NCBI RefSeq assembly: GCF_014117325.1
Contig: NZ_CP059732.1
Span: forward strand, 7,128,501 to 7,192,500
Direction: 5' to 3'
Source: Spirosoma foliorum
GTDB taxonomy: Bacteria; Bacteroidota; Bacteroidia; Cytophagales; Spirosomataceae
Length of the DNA stretch: 64,000 nucleotides
Positions 18,556 to 26,899 of the stretch are shown one piece after another. Numbering within the stretch: the first letter of the stretch is position 1; each line of letters starts with the position of its first letter. Both the position numbers and the translations under genes were made by a program. The notes beneath the pieces were generated by a model. That model saw only the letters and a program-made list of their open reading frames with translations. It was not told where the DNA came from and did not search any database.

Positions 18556-18998
18556 GATTCGTAGCCATTAGCTGCCTCCTGCTTATTACACTGGCCCTGA
18601 GTCAATGTACAAAATCTCAGCCCGAATTAGCCCCTAAAATAGCAGAGCTGATTGGAACCTGGCAGCTTGTTGACTCCGATTCTACGTATGCCGTAACGCT
18701 CATATTCACCTTAGATACTGACAACCCTCCGCACGATATTACCTCATTTAAAGCCAGTGGTAAGTCGTCGATCAATACATACAATCTGAATTTATTTGCC
18801 GCTATTGATGGCCTGATGGTGGCCGACCAGTTGGGTAGTACGAAAGTAGCCGGATCGCCCGCGGCAACGCAGTTTGAGCAACAGTACTTCAAGAATCTGA
18901 AAGCGGTTGCCCGCTTCGAATTACCAACAGCCAATGAATTAAGGTTATATCATGGTGGCGATTTACCCCGCGTATTGGTGTATAAAAAACTGAACTGA
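18552..18998 (+). CDS. META/HslJ-like lipoprotein
   Basis: A 148-residue lipoprotein (lipobox LALSQC). The pattern LIGTWQL, ASGKSSINTYN, then a short YFKNLKAVARFEL and LRLYHGG segment fits a META domain (HslJ-like), found in envelope and heat-shock-associated proteins of unknown mechanism. It starts inside the serpin stop codon (ATGA overlap), indicating one transcript. A role alongside the serpin in envelope protection is inference. Confidence 0.7.
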   Translation: MRFVAISCLLLITLALSQCTKSQPELAPKIAELIGTWQLVDSDSTYAVTLIFTLDTDNPPHDITSFKASGKSSINTYNLNLFAAIDGLMVADQLGSTKVAGSPAATQFEQQYFKNLKAVARFELPTANELRLYHGGDLPRVLVYKKLN

Positions 18999-19000
18999 TT

Positions 19001-19432
19001 ATGAAAACTGTACGAATCCTCCCCTTTACTATTTTTTTAATTCTGTTGGTTTTCAGCTGTGAAAAACGCATTTGCGGTTGCGTTTTCCCGCCATCTCCCC
19101 TATCCGGCGAATGGATGCTAACGACTATTACCTACGGCTTATCACAAAAAACAGTCACCGCTGCAGACGCCGGTTATTCTGAAACGTTGACTATCGATGG
19201 TGTTACAAACTCGGGTAATTTCCGAAAGGTTCGTAACGGATTGCCCATTTCAGACAGTCATTATTCGCTTTCATTCCCAAAGGGTGGGAGTACTGAGGGC
19301 ATCATTTATTTTGATAAAGATACCACACAACAAGATTTCCGGCTTTCTGAAACAGTGCTCTATTTAGGTGAGCGCATTCCACGTGGAGCCGTTATTGCCG
19401 ATGGCTCGACCTACGCGTATAAAAAACAATAA
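19001..19432 (+). CDS. Small lipoprotein, unknown function
   Basis: A 143-residue protein with a lipoprotein signal (MKTVRILPFTIFLILLVFSC) followed by a second short Cys cluster, CGC. The rest (SGEWMLTTITYG, then beta-rich segments) is reminiscent of lipocalin-like or META-like small beta barrels of Bacteroidetes but is not assignable. It starts two bases after the previous stop and is followed by a terminator hairpin, so it probably ends the serpin operon. Confidence 0.6.
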   Translation: MKTVRILPFTIFLILLVFSCEKRICGCVFPPSPLSGEWMLTTITYGLSQKTVTAADAGYSETLTIDGVTNSGNFRKVRNGLPISDSHYSLSFPKGGSTEGIIYFDKDTTQQDFRLSETVLYLGERIPRGAVIADGSTYAYKKQ

Positions 19433-19455
19433 TTGCCTTTTTGTGTAAGATCAAT

Positions 19456-19495
19456 ATTGCCCGGTCGTGTTCAAGACAGCCGGGCAATTTATTTT
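19456..19495 (+). terminator. Rho-independent terminator after the serpin operon
   Basis: Stem ATTGCCCGG/CCGGGCAAT (19456-19464/19480-19488) followed by TTATTTT. It lies just after the third serpin-operon gene. Confidence 0.75.
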
Positions 19496-19559
19496 CCAGG
19501 CGATTCCAACGCTTTCATCTCACAGAGAATCATTGTTTTATCCAATAACCATGATCTCT

Positions 19560-20861
19560 ATGAAAGCTTATATACTCGCCCTAATTCTTCCTTTATTTTA
19601 CCTGACCAGTTGCACGGACAACTGCGAGCAGACAAGAACGTATCGAAAATATACACCGATCCAGCTCGCCCTTTCCGATCTACGTCAGCCAATTTCTTCT
19701 GGGTCGCCCCAAACGCTTGTCAATCCGGGAAAGCTGTATGTAAAAGACCAGTATGTATTTATCGTAGAAGTCAAGAAAGGCATTCACGTTTTTGACAACA
19801 GCAATCCATCCAATCCAAGGGCCATTTCGTTTCTTCCCATTCCGGGCAATGTCGATATAGCCGTGCGTGATAATATTCTCTACGCCGATAGCTACATCGA
19901 TCTGGTAGCGCTGGACATTAGTAATCCAACGGCTATTAAAGAAGTGAGCCGGGCCGAAACGGGCTTTGTATATGGCATGGTAGGGCGAACTTCCTGGTCA
20001 TACGACAAGCAAACCATGAAAATCTATGATCAGCGAGAAGACATTGCGACAGAAACGGTTAAAACCGATTGCGAAGGCACGTTTAATGTACTCCCCTATT
20101 TGGTACCCATTGCGTGGTTTGGTCGGTACTATGAAACCTTCGCCTTTGCCGATGTGGCTTATAACTCAATGAAATCACCCACTGCGCCAACAACCGGAAC
20201 AGGTGGATCAATGGCGCGTTTTGCCATCATGAATAACCAGCTCTATGTAGTTAATAGCTCGTCTTTACAATTGTTCGATATCTCTCAGCCAGCGACACCA
20301 GTAAAAGGCAAAACAGTTTCCCTAGGTTGGAGCGTCGAAACGATTTTCCCGTACCGTAACAATCTGTTTATTGGCACCACCACAGGCATGTACATCTACG
20401 ATGCTACCAGCCCAGCCGAACCAAAGCAGCTTTCGGTCTTTTCGCACGTTCGTTCCTGCGATCCAGTTGTGGTCCACGAAAACTACGCCTATGTGACACT
20501 GCGAGGCACCAGTACATGTGGCGTAGCGGGTACCCAGGATGTACTTGATGTTATTGATATTACCAATCTGACATCACCTCGCGTAGTCAAAACCTATCCT
20601 CTCGACACTCCTTACGGACTCGGCATCGATTATCCAACATTGTTTGTGTGTCAGGGTAATAAAGGATTGAGCGTTTTTGATGCTTCGAATCCGCTTGATC
20701 TAAAAGCTCAGCAAACGTTCGCCAATGTGAACGCGTTTGATGTTATTCCGCTCTCGAAAACCCTGCTGACAATCGGTAAAGATGGCTTGTACCAGTATGA
20801 TTATTCCAATCCTACGGCGCTACGATTACTCAGTAAAATTGACGCCAGTCCTGCAAACTAA
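19560..20861 (+). CDS. LVIVD repeat beta-propeller lipoprotein
   Basis: A 433-residue lipoprotein. I start at 19560 (MKAYILALILPLFYLTSC, lipobox LTSC); an ATG nine bases upstream and a much longer in-frame extension cross the terminator. The mature part is built of LVIVD-type repeats: repeated VYVKDQYVFIVE, HVFDNSNPSNP, LVALDISNPTAI, LQLFDISQPATPV, MYIYDATSPAEP, LDVIDITNLTSP and LSVFDASNPLDL. These form a surface beta-propeller of unknown ligand. The downstream barrel gene starts 13 bases after the stop. Confidence 0.85.
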   Translation: MKAYILALILPLFYLTSCTDNCEQTRTYRKYTPIQLALSDLRQPISSGSPQTLVNPGKLYVKDQYVFIVEVKKGIHVFDNSNPSNPRAISFLPIPGNVDIAVRDNILYADSYIDLVALDISNPTAIKEVSRAETGFVYGMVGRTSWSYDKQTMKIYDQREDIATETVKTDCEGTFNVLPYLVPIAWFGRYYETFAFADVAYNSMKSPTAPTTGTGGSMARFAIMNNQLYVVNSSSLQLFDISQPATPVKGKTVSLGWSVETIFPYRNNLFIGTTTGMYIYDATSPAEPKQLSVFSHVRSCDPVVVHENYAYVTLRGTSTCGVAGTQDVLDVIDITNLTSPRVVKTYPLDTPYGLGIDYPTLFVCQGNKGLSVFDASNPLDLKAQQTFANVNAFDVIPLSKTLLTIGKDGLYQYDYSNPTALRLLSKIDASPAN

Positions 20862-20874
20862 TCTCTCCTGCACC

Positions 20875-21513
20875 ATGAAAACATTTACGTATCTAGTTGT
20901 GCTTTTTAGCCTATCTAGTAACCTTGTACAGGCTCAGAAAGAGCCAGATAAGGCCAGTCGTTGGCGAACAACTGTTGAGATGGGGATTCAGGCAGGGCGA
21001 GTACGTCCAGATCCATCCGACGCTTACAACTATTATGGCAATTATATCTATTTGCCGAACTACTATAACTATTCTTCGATTCGGCCTGCTGGTAACCGAA
21101 TCGGCTTAACAATTCATACGTTTGTAGGTTATACACTGCGACCACAACTTATAACTGGGCTCGCTTTGGGTGTTGATTACTATAATAACTCCGCTTTTAT
21201 ACCACTGGCAGCGGCCATTCAGGGCGATATTTTTGGTCATACCAAACGCCTGACAACTTTTTACACACTTGAAAGCGGTTATGCCATTGCAGGTCCAAAC
21301 CCACACGATAGTGAACTAAAAGGTGGCTGGTTGTGGAGTCCAGGAGTAGGGCTTCGGATTAACAAAGGAAACGGAACCGGATTTTTGATTAGTGCAGGCT
21401 ACAAACATCAGGAAGCCAGACAAGTAGCTTCAGTGGATGGTGTTCAGGTTCTGTCACAAATAGAAGATCGCTCCTATAACCGATTGTTTTTCAGGATGGG
21501 ATTTAGTTTTTAA
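20875..21513 (+). CDS. Outer-membrane beta-barrel protein
   Basis: A 212-residue exported protein. I start at 20875 (MKTFTYLVVLFSLSSNLVQAQ), which gives a clean signal peptide; a longer frame from 20782 lies inside the previous gene. The mature part has alternating strands, an early Tyr-rich region (YNYYGNYIYLPNYYNYS) and an end typical of outer-membrane barrels (RLFFRMGFSF). Probably co-transcribed with the LVIVD lipoprotein, which it might support at the surface. Confidence 0.75.
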   Translation: MKTFTYLVVLFSLSSNLVQAQKEPDKASRWRTTVEMGIQAGRVRPDPSDAYNYYGNYIYLPNYYNYSSIRPAGNRIGLTIHTFVGYTLRPQLITGLALGVDYYNNSAFIPLAAAIQGDIFGHTKRLTTFYTLESGYAIAGPNPHDSELKGGWLWSPGVGLRINKGNGTGFLISAGYKHQEARQVASVDGVQVLSQIEDRSYNRLFFRMGFSF

Positions 21514-21814
21514 TTGAAATCAACTTACAACGACAATACATGAAAACTTCACTGCTGAATACGCTTCCAGAAGCCTTGTTAAGTATGATGAGATCTATCT
21601 TTTTCGGACCGCATCGGTCCCATTCAAGAAATTATTGTCTTGTACCTGTAACCAAAGCATAGGTATCACCGTCTCAACGTTGCTGTTGGGTTAAGAGACT
21701 AGTGACCGCACACTAAAAAGTAAGTAGAAGTGGCTCATCTAACCCCTAAATTGGCCCAGATTTAAACTAAATCATATCCACCCTATACAACCTTACGGGT
21801 GCGAAACAATTGTT
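21514..21814. other. Intergenic region with a possible 40-codon ORF
   Basis: An ATG frame at 21540-21662 encodes about 40 residues starting MKTSLLNTLPEALLSMM, with no known family and no strong start context. I treat it as uncertain. The remaining bases hold no clear promoter or hairpin. Confidence 0.25.
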
Positions 21815-22012
21815 ATGAAAAAGATCACAGTAGCAGTCATTGGTGGTACACTCTTCATCGCCGGATATTATCAGGCGCGCAAGCAAACTGAATATATGAC
21901 GTCGAAACCAATGGTAAATCCAACATCTCTGGCTAAACCAATGACACTTCCGCTTAAAACGCAGTCAACATTTGCTTTTCGCTTAGATCGCTCTCTTGTA
22001 AGCAGCAATTAA
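21815..22012 (+). CDS. Small membrane-anchored or exported protein
   Basis: A 65-residue protein with a hydrophobic N terminus (about residues 4-19, ITVAVIGGTLFIAGYY) followed by a basic and then a Pro/Thr/Leu-rich tail. No family recognised. A strong bidirectional terminator follows within 20 bases, which supports it being a real transcription unit. The hydrophobic part could be an uncleaved anchor. Confidence 0.5.
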   Translation: MKKITVAVIGGTLFIAGYYQARKQTEYMTSKPMVNPTSLAKPMTLPLKTQSTFAFRLDRSLVSSN

Positions 22013-22030
22013 TTTCTGCTTTTAGTTAAT

Positions 22031-22070
22031 ACAAAAAATCCCCGCTGAGTGCTCAGCGGGGATTTTTTGT
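22031..22070. terminator. Bidirectional terminator
   Basis: Perfect 19-bp arms 22031-22049/22052-22070 with a GC-rich core and A6/T6 flanks, between the small plus-strand gene and the minus-strand typA. Confidence 0.9.
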
Positions 22071-22089
22071 ATATTAAGTACGCTTATCA

Positions 22090-23904
22090 CTAAGCCATTG
22101 CAAACTTGCTCTGGTTGCGTTTGCGTTCGTTTTCGTCCAGATAGATTTTACGAATCCGCATCGACTTCGGTGTTACTTCCAGATATTCATCTTTCTGGAT
22201 GTACTCCATGTTCTCTTCGAGTGAGAACGAGATTTTCGGAGCAATTTTTACGTTGTTATCCGAACCTGAGGCCCGCATGTTCGTCAATTGCTTCGCTGTT
22301 ATCACGTTAACAACGATGTCGTTCTGACGGTTGTGCTCGCCAATTACCTGACCCGTGTAAATTTCATCACCCGGTTCGATAAAGAACGATCCCCGATCCT
22401 GAAGTTTATCGATCGAATAAGCCGTGGCTGCACCACTCGTCATCGAGATCAGCGAACCGTTGATCCGCTCTGGAATTGCTCCTTTGTACTCCTGATATTC
22501 TTTAAAACGGTGGCTCATAACAGCTTCTCCGAAAGTAGCCGTCAGAACGTTCGACCGAAGACCGATCAGACCACGTGATGGAATATCAAATTCAAGGTGT
22601 TGCAGATCGCCTTTTGGTTCCATAATCAGCAGCTCGCCCTTACGCTGTGTTGCTAATTCGATAACCTTACCAGCCGTTTCTTCGGGTACATCTACAACGA
22701 GGGTTTCGATAGGCTCTAACTTACGGCCATTCTCGTCCTCTTTGTACAATACCTGTGGCTGACCAACCTGCAATTCGTAACCTTCCCGACGCATCGTTTC
22801 AATCAGAACCGACAAGTGAAGAATACCCCGACCATAAACAAGGAAACGGTCTTCGCTATCCGTATTTTCAACGCGCAGAGCGAGGTTTTTCTCAATTTCT
22901 TTGTAAAGCCGCTCACGTAGGTGACGCGATGTCACGAACTTACCTTCTTTTCCGAAGAATGGCGAGTTGTTAATCGTGAACAACATGTTCATGGTTGGCT
23001 CATCTACCGAAATCCGGGTGATCGCTTCAGGATTGTCATAATCCGTCAGTGTATCCCCAATTTCGAAGTCTTCCAGACCTGTTACGGCACAAATATCACC
23101 ACAGGCAACTTCGGATACTTTAACTTTACCAAGTCCTTCAAATGATTGAAGTTCTTTGATTTTTACCCGTTTTACGCTACCATCCGACTTTACAAGGCCC
23201 ATGTTAGCGCCTTCTTTCAGTGTACCCCGATGTACACGCCCGATAGCAATCCGACCTACGAAAGCTGAATAATCGAGTGATGTAACCTGCATTTGTGGCA
23301 AGCCTTCATTTATTGGGGCAGCCGGAATATGCTCAACAATCGTGTCAAGAAGATAGGTAATGTTGTCGGTTGGTGTTTTCCAATCCGGTCCCATCCAACC
23401 TTGTTTCGACGAACCATAGACAGTTGGGAAATCCAACTGATCTTCGGTAGCACCCAGGTTGAACATCAGGTCGAAAACCTGTTCGTGTACTTCATCAGGA
23501 CGACAGTTTTCTTTGTCGACTTTGTTTACAATCACGATAGGCTTCAGGCCCAGTTGCAGCGCTTTGCTCAACACGAAACGTGTTTGTGGCATAGCTCCTT
23601 CAAAAGCATCGACCAATAGACAAACGCCATCGGCCATTTTCAGTACTCGCTCAACCTCACCACCGAAATCACTGTGGCCTGGTGTATCAATGATGTTGAT
23701 TTTAACATCTTTGTAACGTACCGATACGTTTTTCGATACGATGGTAATGCCCCGCTCACGCTCCAGGTCATTGTTGTCCAAAATCAGATCGCCGAACTCC
23801 TGATTATCCCGAAAGAGTTTTGACGCGTGAATAATTTTGTCAACCAGAGTCGTTTTGCCGTGGTCAACGTGGGCGATGATTGCTATATTGCGAATTGATT
23901 GCAT
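22090..23904 (-). CDS. typA: Translational GTPase TypA/BipA
   Basis: A 604-residue GTPase of normal length. The G1 motif AHVDHGKT is at residues 11-18, the switch II motif DTPGHSDF follows, and NKVD (G4) is near 127-130. The order is GTP-binding domain, beta-barrel domain II, EF-G-like domains III and V, and a TypA-specific C-terminal domain. It binds ribosomes and helps 50S assembly and growth under stress or cold. Single gene with its own promoter candidate at 24033 and a terminator at 22031-22070. Confidence 0.97.
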   Translation of the reverse strand: MQSIRNIAIIAHVDHGKTTLVDKIIHASKLFRDNQEFGDLILDNNDLERERGITIVSKNVSVRYKDVKINIIDTPGHSDFGGEVERVLKMADGVCLLVDAFEGAMPQTRFVLSKALQLGLKPIVIVNKVDKENCRPDEVHEQVFDLMFNLGATEDQLDFPTVYGSSKQGWMGPDWKTPTDNITYLLDTIVEHIPAAPINEGLPQMQVTSLDYSAFVGRIAIGRVHRGTLKEGANMGLVKSDGSVKRVKIKELQSFEGLGKVKVSEVACGDICAVTGLEDFEIGDTLTDYDNPEAITRISVDEPTMNMLFTINNSPFFGKEGKFVTSRHLRERLYKEIEKNLALRVENTDSEDRFLVYGRGILHLSVLIETMRREGYELQVGQPQVLYKEDENGRKLEPIETLVVDVPEETAGKVIELATQRKGELLIMEPKGDLQHLEFDIPSRGLIGLRSNVLTATFGEAVMSHRFKEYQEYKGAIPERINGSLISMTSGAATAYSIDKLQDRGSFFIEPGDEIYTGQVIGEHNRQNDIVVNVITAKQLTNMRASGSDNNVKIAPKISFSLEENMEYIQKDEYLEVTPKSMRIRKIYLDENERKRNQSKFAMA

Positions 23905-24032
23905 ACAGTTTCTGAACCGGATTTAGCTGATTATATTGATTACCCGGATTTTGAAAAATCGCTGAAAACGGACCGTACTACATCATACTAATTAGCATAA
24001 TCGAACGAATCCCAGTTCAGGCAATTTTTCTG

Positions 24033-24040
24033 CAAAGGTA
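24033..24040 (-). promoter_or_regulatory. Bacteroidetes -7 element upstream of typA
   Basis: TACCTTTG on the minus strand, about 130 bases before the typA start. It matches the TAnnTTTG consensus; I do not see a good TTG at -33. Confidence 0.5.
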
Positions 24041-24089
24041 AGAAAAAATATGCTGAAACACAGATTTTTACAACTAATAAAACGAAAAA

Positions 24090-24107
24090 AGGCCCATCTA
24101 AGGGCCT
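24090..24107 (-). terminator. Terminator after small secreted protein gene
   Basis: AGGCCC/GGGCCT stem (24090-24095/24102-24107); on the minus strand it is followed by a T6 run. It lies 35 bases past the end of the gene at 24142. Confidence 0.75.
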
Positions 24108-24141
24108 GACTCTTATATAAATACAATTTCTTACTGGTAGC

Positions 24142-24348
24142 TTAATGATTTGGGCAGCCACAAGGATTTTTCTTTCGAAAAAGGCCCGTATTAAACAAGC
24201 CACCACGCCGGGGTTTGTAGCCTTTTCGCTTACGGCCAATAGCCGAAACCTCCGTATTAGTAGTACTAGAAGATGCCAGGGTTTGGACGGGCACATCAAT
24301 CAGCATCAGCGATGCGACTATCATCAGAAATACTTTCGTCTTTTTCAT
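24142..24348 (-). CDS. Small basic secreted protein
   Basis: A 68-residue protein with a signal peptide (about 1-25, cleavage after LAS) and a mature part rich in Lys/Arg, ending in NPCGCPNH. No family recognised. A downstream terminator supports expression. Its size, charge and CxC ending are like secreted cationic or metal-binding peptides, but no function can be assigned. Confidence 0.6.
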   Translation of the reverse strand: MKKTKVFLMIVASLMLIDVPVQTLASSSTTNTEVSAIGRKRKGYKPRRGGLFNTGLFRKKNPCGCPNH

Positions 24349-24420
24349 TGTTGAACCCGGTTTTATCTAGTTAACGGCAAAATTAACTACTTTCGTCAAC
24401 CTGCCAGCTATATTTATTTA

Positions 24421-24852
24421 ATGACTAACAATCCTGATTTTCTGATCGTTTACGGCACACTTCGCCCTCCTTTCGATAATTCTTTTGCCCAATACCTGCG
24501 ACAGCGGGGTCGTAATGTTGGCGAAGGCATATTTAAGGGAAAAGCTTTCGATATGGGAAGCTATCCTGGAGCTATTCATGATGAGAGTAGCAACACCTAT
24601 GTACACGGCACTGTTTTTAATATTAGCAATCAGAAATCCGCGATTCTGACCTATCTTGACTATTACGAAGGCGTGGGAGAGGATTTTGAACAACCTACCG
24701 AATTTATCCGGGCTATTGTACCTGTATCGTTCAATGATACCTTAACTGATTGCTGGATTTATCTATACAATCTCTCAACAGACGATAAGCCACTGATTGA
24801 ATCCGGCGATTACTCGAAATTGATCGGGAACCCTTATCAATCACCTGCTTAA
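24421..24852 (+). CDS. Gamma-glutamylcyclotransferase-family (AIG2-like) protein
   Basis: A 143-residue cytoplasmic protein. The substrate loop YGTLRPPF is near residues 10-17, FDMGSYPGAIHD follows, and the acidic YYEGVG segment holds the expected catalytic Glu. Family members convert gamma-glutamyl amines or peptides to 5-oxoproline; the bacterial substrate is usually unknown. Single gene, followed by a bidirectional terminator. Confidence 0.85.
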   Translation: MTNNPDFLIVYGTLRPPFDNSFAQYLRQRGRNVGEGIFKGKAFDMGSYPGAIHDESSNTYVHGTVFNISNQKSAILTYLDYYEGVGEDFEQPTEFIRAIVPVSFNDTLTDCWIYLYNLSTDDKPLIESGDYSKLIGNPYQSPA

Positions 24853-24869
24853 TCACGATCTTTAGAGAA

Positions 24870-24910
24870 CATAAAAAAGCATCGACCTCCCAGATCGATG
24901 CTTTTTTATG
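24870..24910. terminator. Bidirectional terminator
   Basis: 16-bp arms (24870-24885/24895-24910) with A6/T6 flanks, between the cyclotransferase gene and the minus-strand Gly/Tyr-rich gene. Confidence 0.88.
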
Positions 24911-24928
24911 TCTTTCTATTTCAATTCC

Positions 24929-25249
24929 TTAACGGGGACCTCGTGAACGACCACCACCCCCAAAACCACCTCCGCCACCATAGCCACGACGGGCGTTAGG
25001 GCTACCTCCTCCATAATAACGAGGGGCAGGAGAATAATAACGGGGCGCAGGACGAACTACTACGGGTGGTCTATAATAACCATAAGGGCGTGCGTAACCA
25101 TATCCATAGCCATACGGGTTATAGCCGTATCCATAATAGGGGCGAGGGCCATAACCCACGCCAGTACTTACATAAGCCGGTCCACAGCTAGTCATCAGGA
25201 CAACTAGCAAACCAGCCGTTAGCAAGGGCAAGAGTTTTATCGTTTTCAT
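24929..25249 (-). CDS. Gly/Tyr/Pro-rich lipoprotein
   Basis: A 106-residue protein with lipobox VLMTSC (Cys near 22). The mature part is almost entirely Tyr, Gly, Pro and Arg: repeated YGYG units, then PRYY repeats and a GGGG/RSRG tail. Low-complexity proteins of this kind are probably disordered surface or adhesive coats. The neighbouring gene at 25352 has a similar N terminus (MKTIK...AGLL) and composition, suggesting a paralogous pair. Confidence 0.65.
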   Translation of the reverse strand: MKTIKLLPLLTAGLLVVLMTSCGPAYVSTGVGYGPRPYYGYGYNPYGYGYGYARPYGYYRPPVVVRPAPRYYSPAPRYYGGGSPNARRGYGGGGGFGGGGRSRGPR

Positions 25250-25351
25250 GATTTTCGTTTAAATTAACTTGTTGAACCATTTAACTTCTGATTGGATTAA
25301 CCGAACCTGCTAGGGCTGGCTAATCCAACCAGTTACTTTAACTCAGTTTAC

Positions 25352-25810
25352 TTACCAGCGGTGACCACCGTGACCATAGCCACGACCACCAAAACCTCCT
25401 CTGTAACCACCACGACCACCGTAGCCATAGCCATAATTTGCGTATGGACGAATAACCACAGGAGGGCCAACTACTACTGGAGGAGGAGCAATAACCACTC
25501 TAGGTGGCACTACTACAACCTGTGGCTGAACCGGATAGGGTTGTCCATATTGGTTATAGCCATAATTTCCATTCGGATAAGCCTGACCGTAGCCATTTGG
25601 ATAGCCTTGGCCATAGCCATTGTTATATCCATTTGGATACCCCTGGTTGGGGTAGTTTTGGCCATATCCATTGGGATAAGCTGGTGAGCAATTACTCCCG
25701 TTTGGGTAACTCTGACCGTAGCCGTTACCAGGTCCATATTGTCCGAAACTAACAGTTGCCACTCCTAACAGAAGGCCAGCTATCACTCCACTCCATTTTA
25801 TCGTTTTCAT
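25352..25810 (-). CDS. Secreted Tyr/Asn/Gly-repeat protein
   Basis: A 152-residue exported protein (signal peptide about 1-23, ends VSFGQ). Residues about 25-90 contain six or more imperfect YPNGYGQ repeats, then a Val/Pro stretch (PQVVVVPPRVVIAPPP) and a Gly/Arg/His tail. No enzymatic domain. The repeats suggest an extended structural or surface protein. Paired with the gene at 24929 on the same strand, 102 bases apart. Confidence 0.65.
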   Translation of the reverse strand: MKTIKWSGVIAGLLLGVATVSFGQYGPGNGYGQSYPNGSNCSPAYPNGYGQNYPNQGYPNGYNNGYGQGYPNGYGQAYPNGNYGYNQYGQPYPVQPQVVVVPPRVVIAPPPVVVGPPVVIRPYANYGYGYGGRGGYRGGFGGRGYGHGGHRW

Positions 25811-25904
25811 CGCCTTGGTGAGTTTTTGCTCGATTTGTAGGTTAGACTGAACAAAGGCTCCCGCGTTTAATGGAAACTAGAAGAAAGCGGTTAAAGTTTA
25901 ATTA

Positions 25905-25936
25905 AAAGCCTGACCATGAGAACACAGTCAGGCTTT
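25905..25936 (-). terminator. Terminator after dienelactone hydrolase gene
   Basis: AAAGCCTGAC/GTCAGGCTTT stem (25905-25914/25927-25936), 22 bases past the minus-strand stop at 25958. Confidence 0.75.
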
Positions 25937-25957
25937 AACCCAAGAATTACAGGCTAA

Positions 25958-26836
25958 TTAAGCCTTCAATTTATCTTTCAAATAAGCCAGTGCCAGTTTG
26001 TACGCATCAGCGGCTGCTTCTTTGTTGTAAACCGGATTGCTGGGGTTAGCGAAACCATGACCAGCGTCGTACATTTTTACGGTTACTTTCTCCCCAGCTT
26101 TGGCCATATTCTCTTCAAATGCCTTCACCGATTCGGGAGTGATGCCTTTATCCTGGCTACCAAAGAAACCTAATACATCGGTATCCAATGTTTTCAGTTT
26201 TTCAACATCCTGCTCTGGGCGACCATAATACATAATACAGCCTTTTGCCTGTTTGCCTTCCAGCATGGCTGATTGCAGCGATAGCATACCTCCAAAGCAC
26301 CAGCCAACACTAGCAAATTCAGCTTTAGAACCTGCATAAGCAATGGCCCCTTTCTGGATGCTGGTGAGCCGTTCCTTATTAGCTCCCTGCATTAATTTAC
26401 CCGCTTCAGCCGGTTCGGTAGCTACTTTGCCGTCATACATGTCCACCGCCAACACATTAACGTCTTTGAGATCGTTATAGAACGTTTCAGACTGTTGCTT
26501 GATATTGTCGTTCAGGCCCCACCATTCCTGGTAAACCAGCAACCATTTGTTCGATGGCTTTTTCGCTTTCAACAGAAATCCATTGGCCGATTGTCCATCG
26601 GGCGTTGAGAATTTAATCATTTCGCCAGCACCTGTGTAGGTGAAGGGCAGAGGAGCTTCATGCAAACGCTGGAAAGCAGGATCGGCAGCCATCGCCGACA
26701 TATCATTACCAACGCCGTCGGTAGCGGGAGCATGACACAGGGGAATTGCTGTTTCTTCTGGCTCAGTTGATTTCGGAGTCAAATACGAAAACAGGGACAT
26801 AAAAAACGACAATCCAGTAATGAATACAATTTTCAT
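25958..26836 (-). CDS. Dienelactone hydrolase-family protein, exported
   Basis: A 292-residue alpha/beta hydrolase with an N-terminal hydrophobic signal (about 1-20). The nucleophile elbow GWCFGG carries a Cys, as in dienelactone hydrolase; the Asp candidate is in SQDKGITP and the His in AGHGFANP. Natural substrates are unknown; relatives act on dienelactones or other small esters. Single gene, flanked by a terminator. Confidence 0.88.
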   Translation of the reverse strand: MKIVFITGLSFFMSLFSYLTPKSTEPEETAIPLCHAPATDGVGNDMSAMAADPAFQRLHEAPLPFTYTGAGEMIKFSTPDGQSANGFLLKAKKPSNKWLLVYQEWWGLNDNIKQQSETFYNDLKDVNVLAVDMYDGKVATEPAEAGKLMQGANKERLTSIQKGAIAYAGSKAEFASVGWCFGGMLSLQSAMLEGKQAKGCIMYYGRPEQDVEKLKTLDTDVLGFFGSQDKGITPESVKAFEENMAKAGEKVTVKMYDAGHGFANPSNPVYNKEAAADAYKLALAYLKDKLKA

Positions 26837-26899
26837 AGGTCTTGTATTGGTTATTAGTTGATAGGGGTAACTGACTGACTAAGGAATTTGATTAATAAC

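Noticed and set aside
21540..21662. 40-codon ORF after the barrel gene
   Set aside because: No signal, family or promoter support; kept only as a note on the intergenic region.
24145..24354. Plus-strand ORF opposite the small secreted protein
   Set aside because: The minus-strand frame has a signal peptide and a downstream terminator; the plus frame has neither.
25504..25752. Tandem YPNGYGQ-coding repeats as a possible CRISPR array
   Set aside because: The repeats are in frame, imperfect, seven codons or fewer, and lack spacers of constant length; no cas genes are present.
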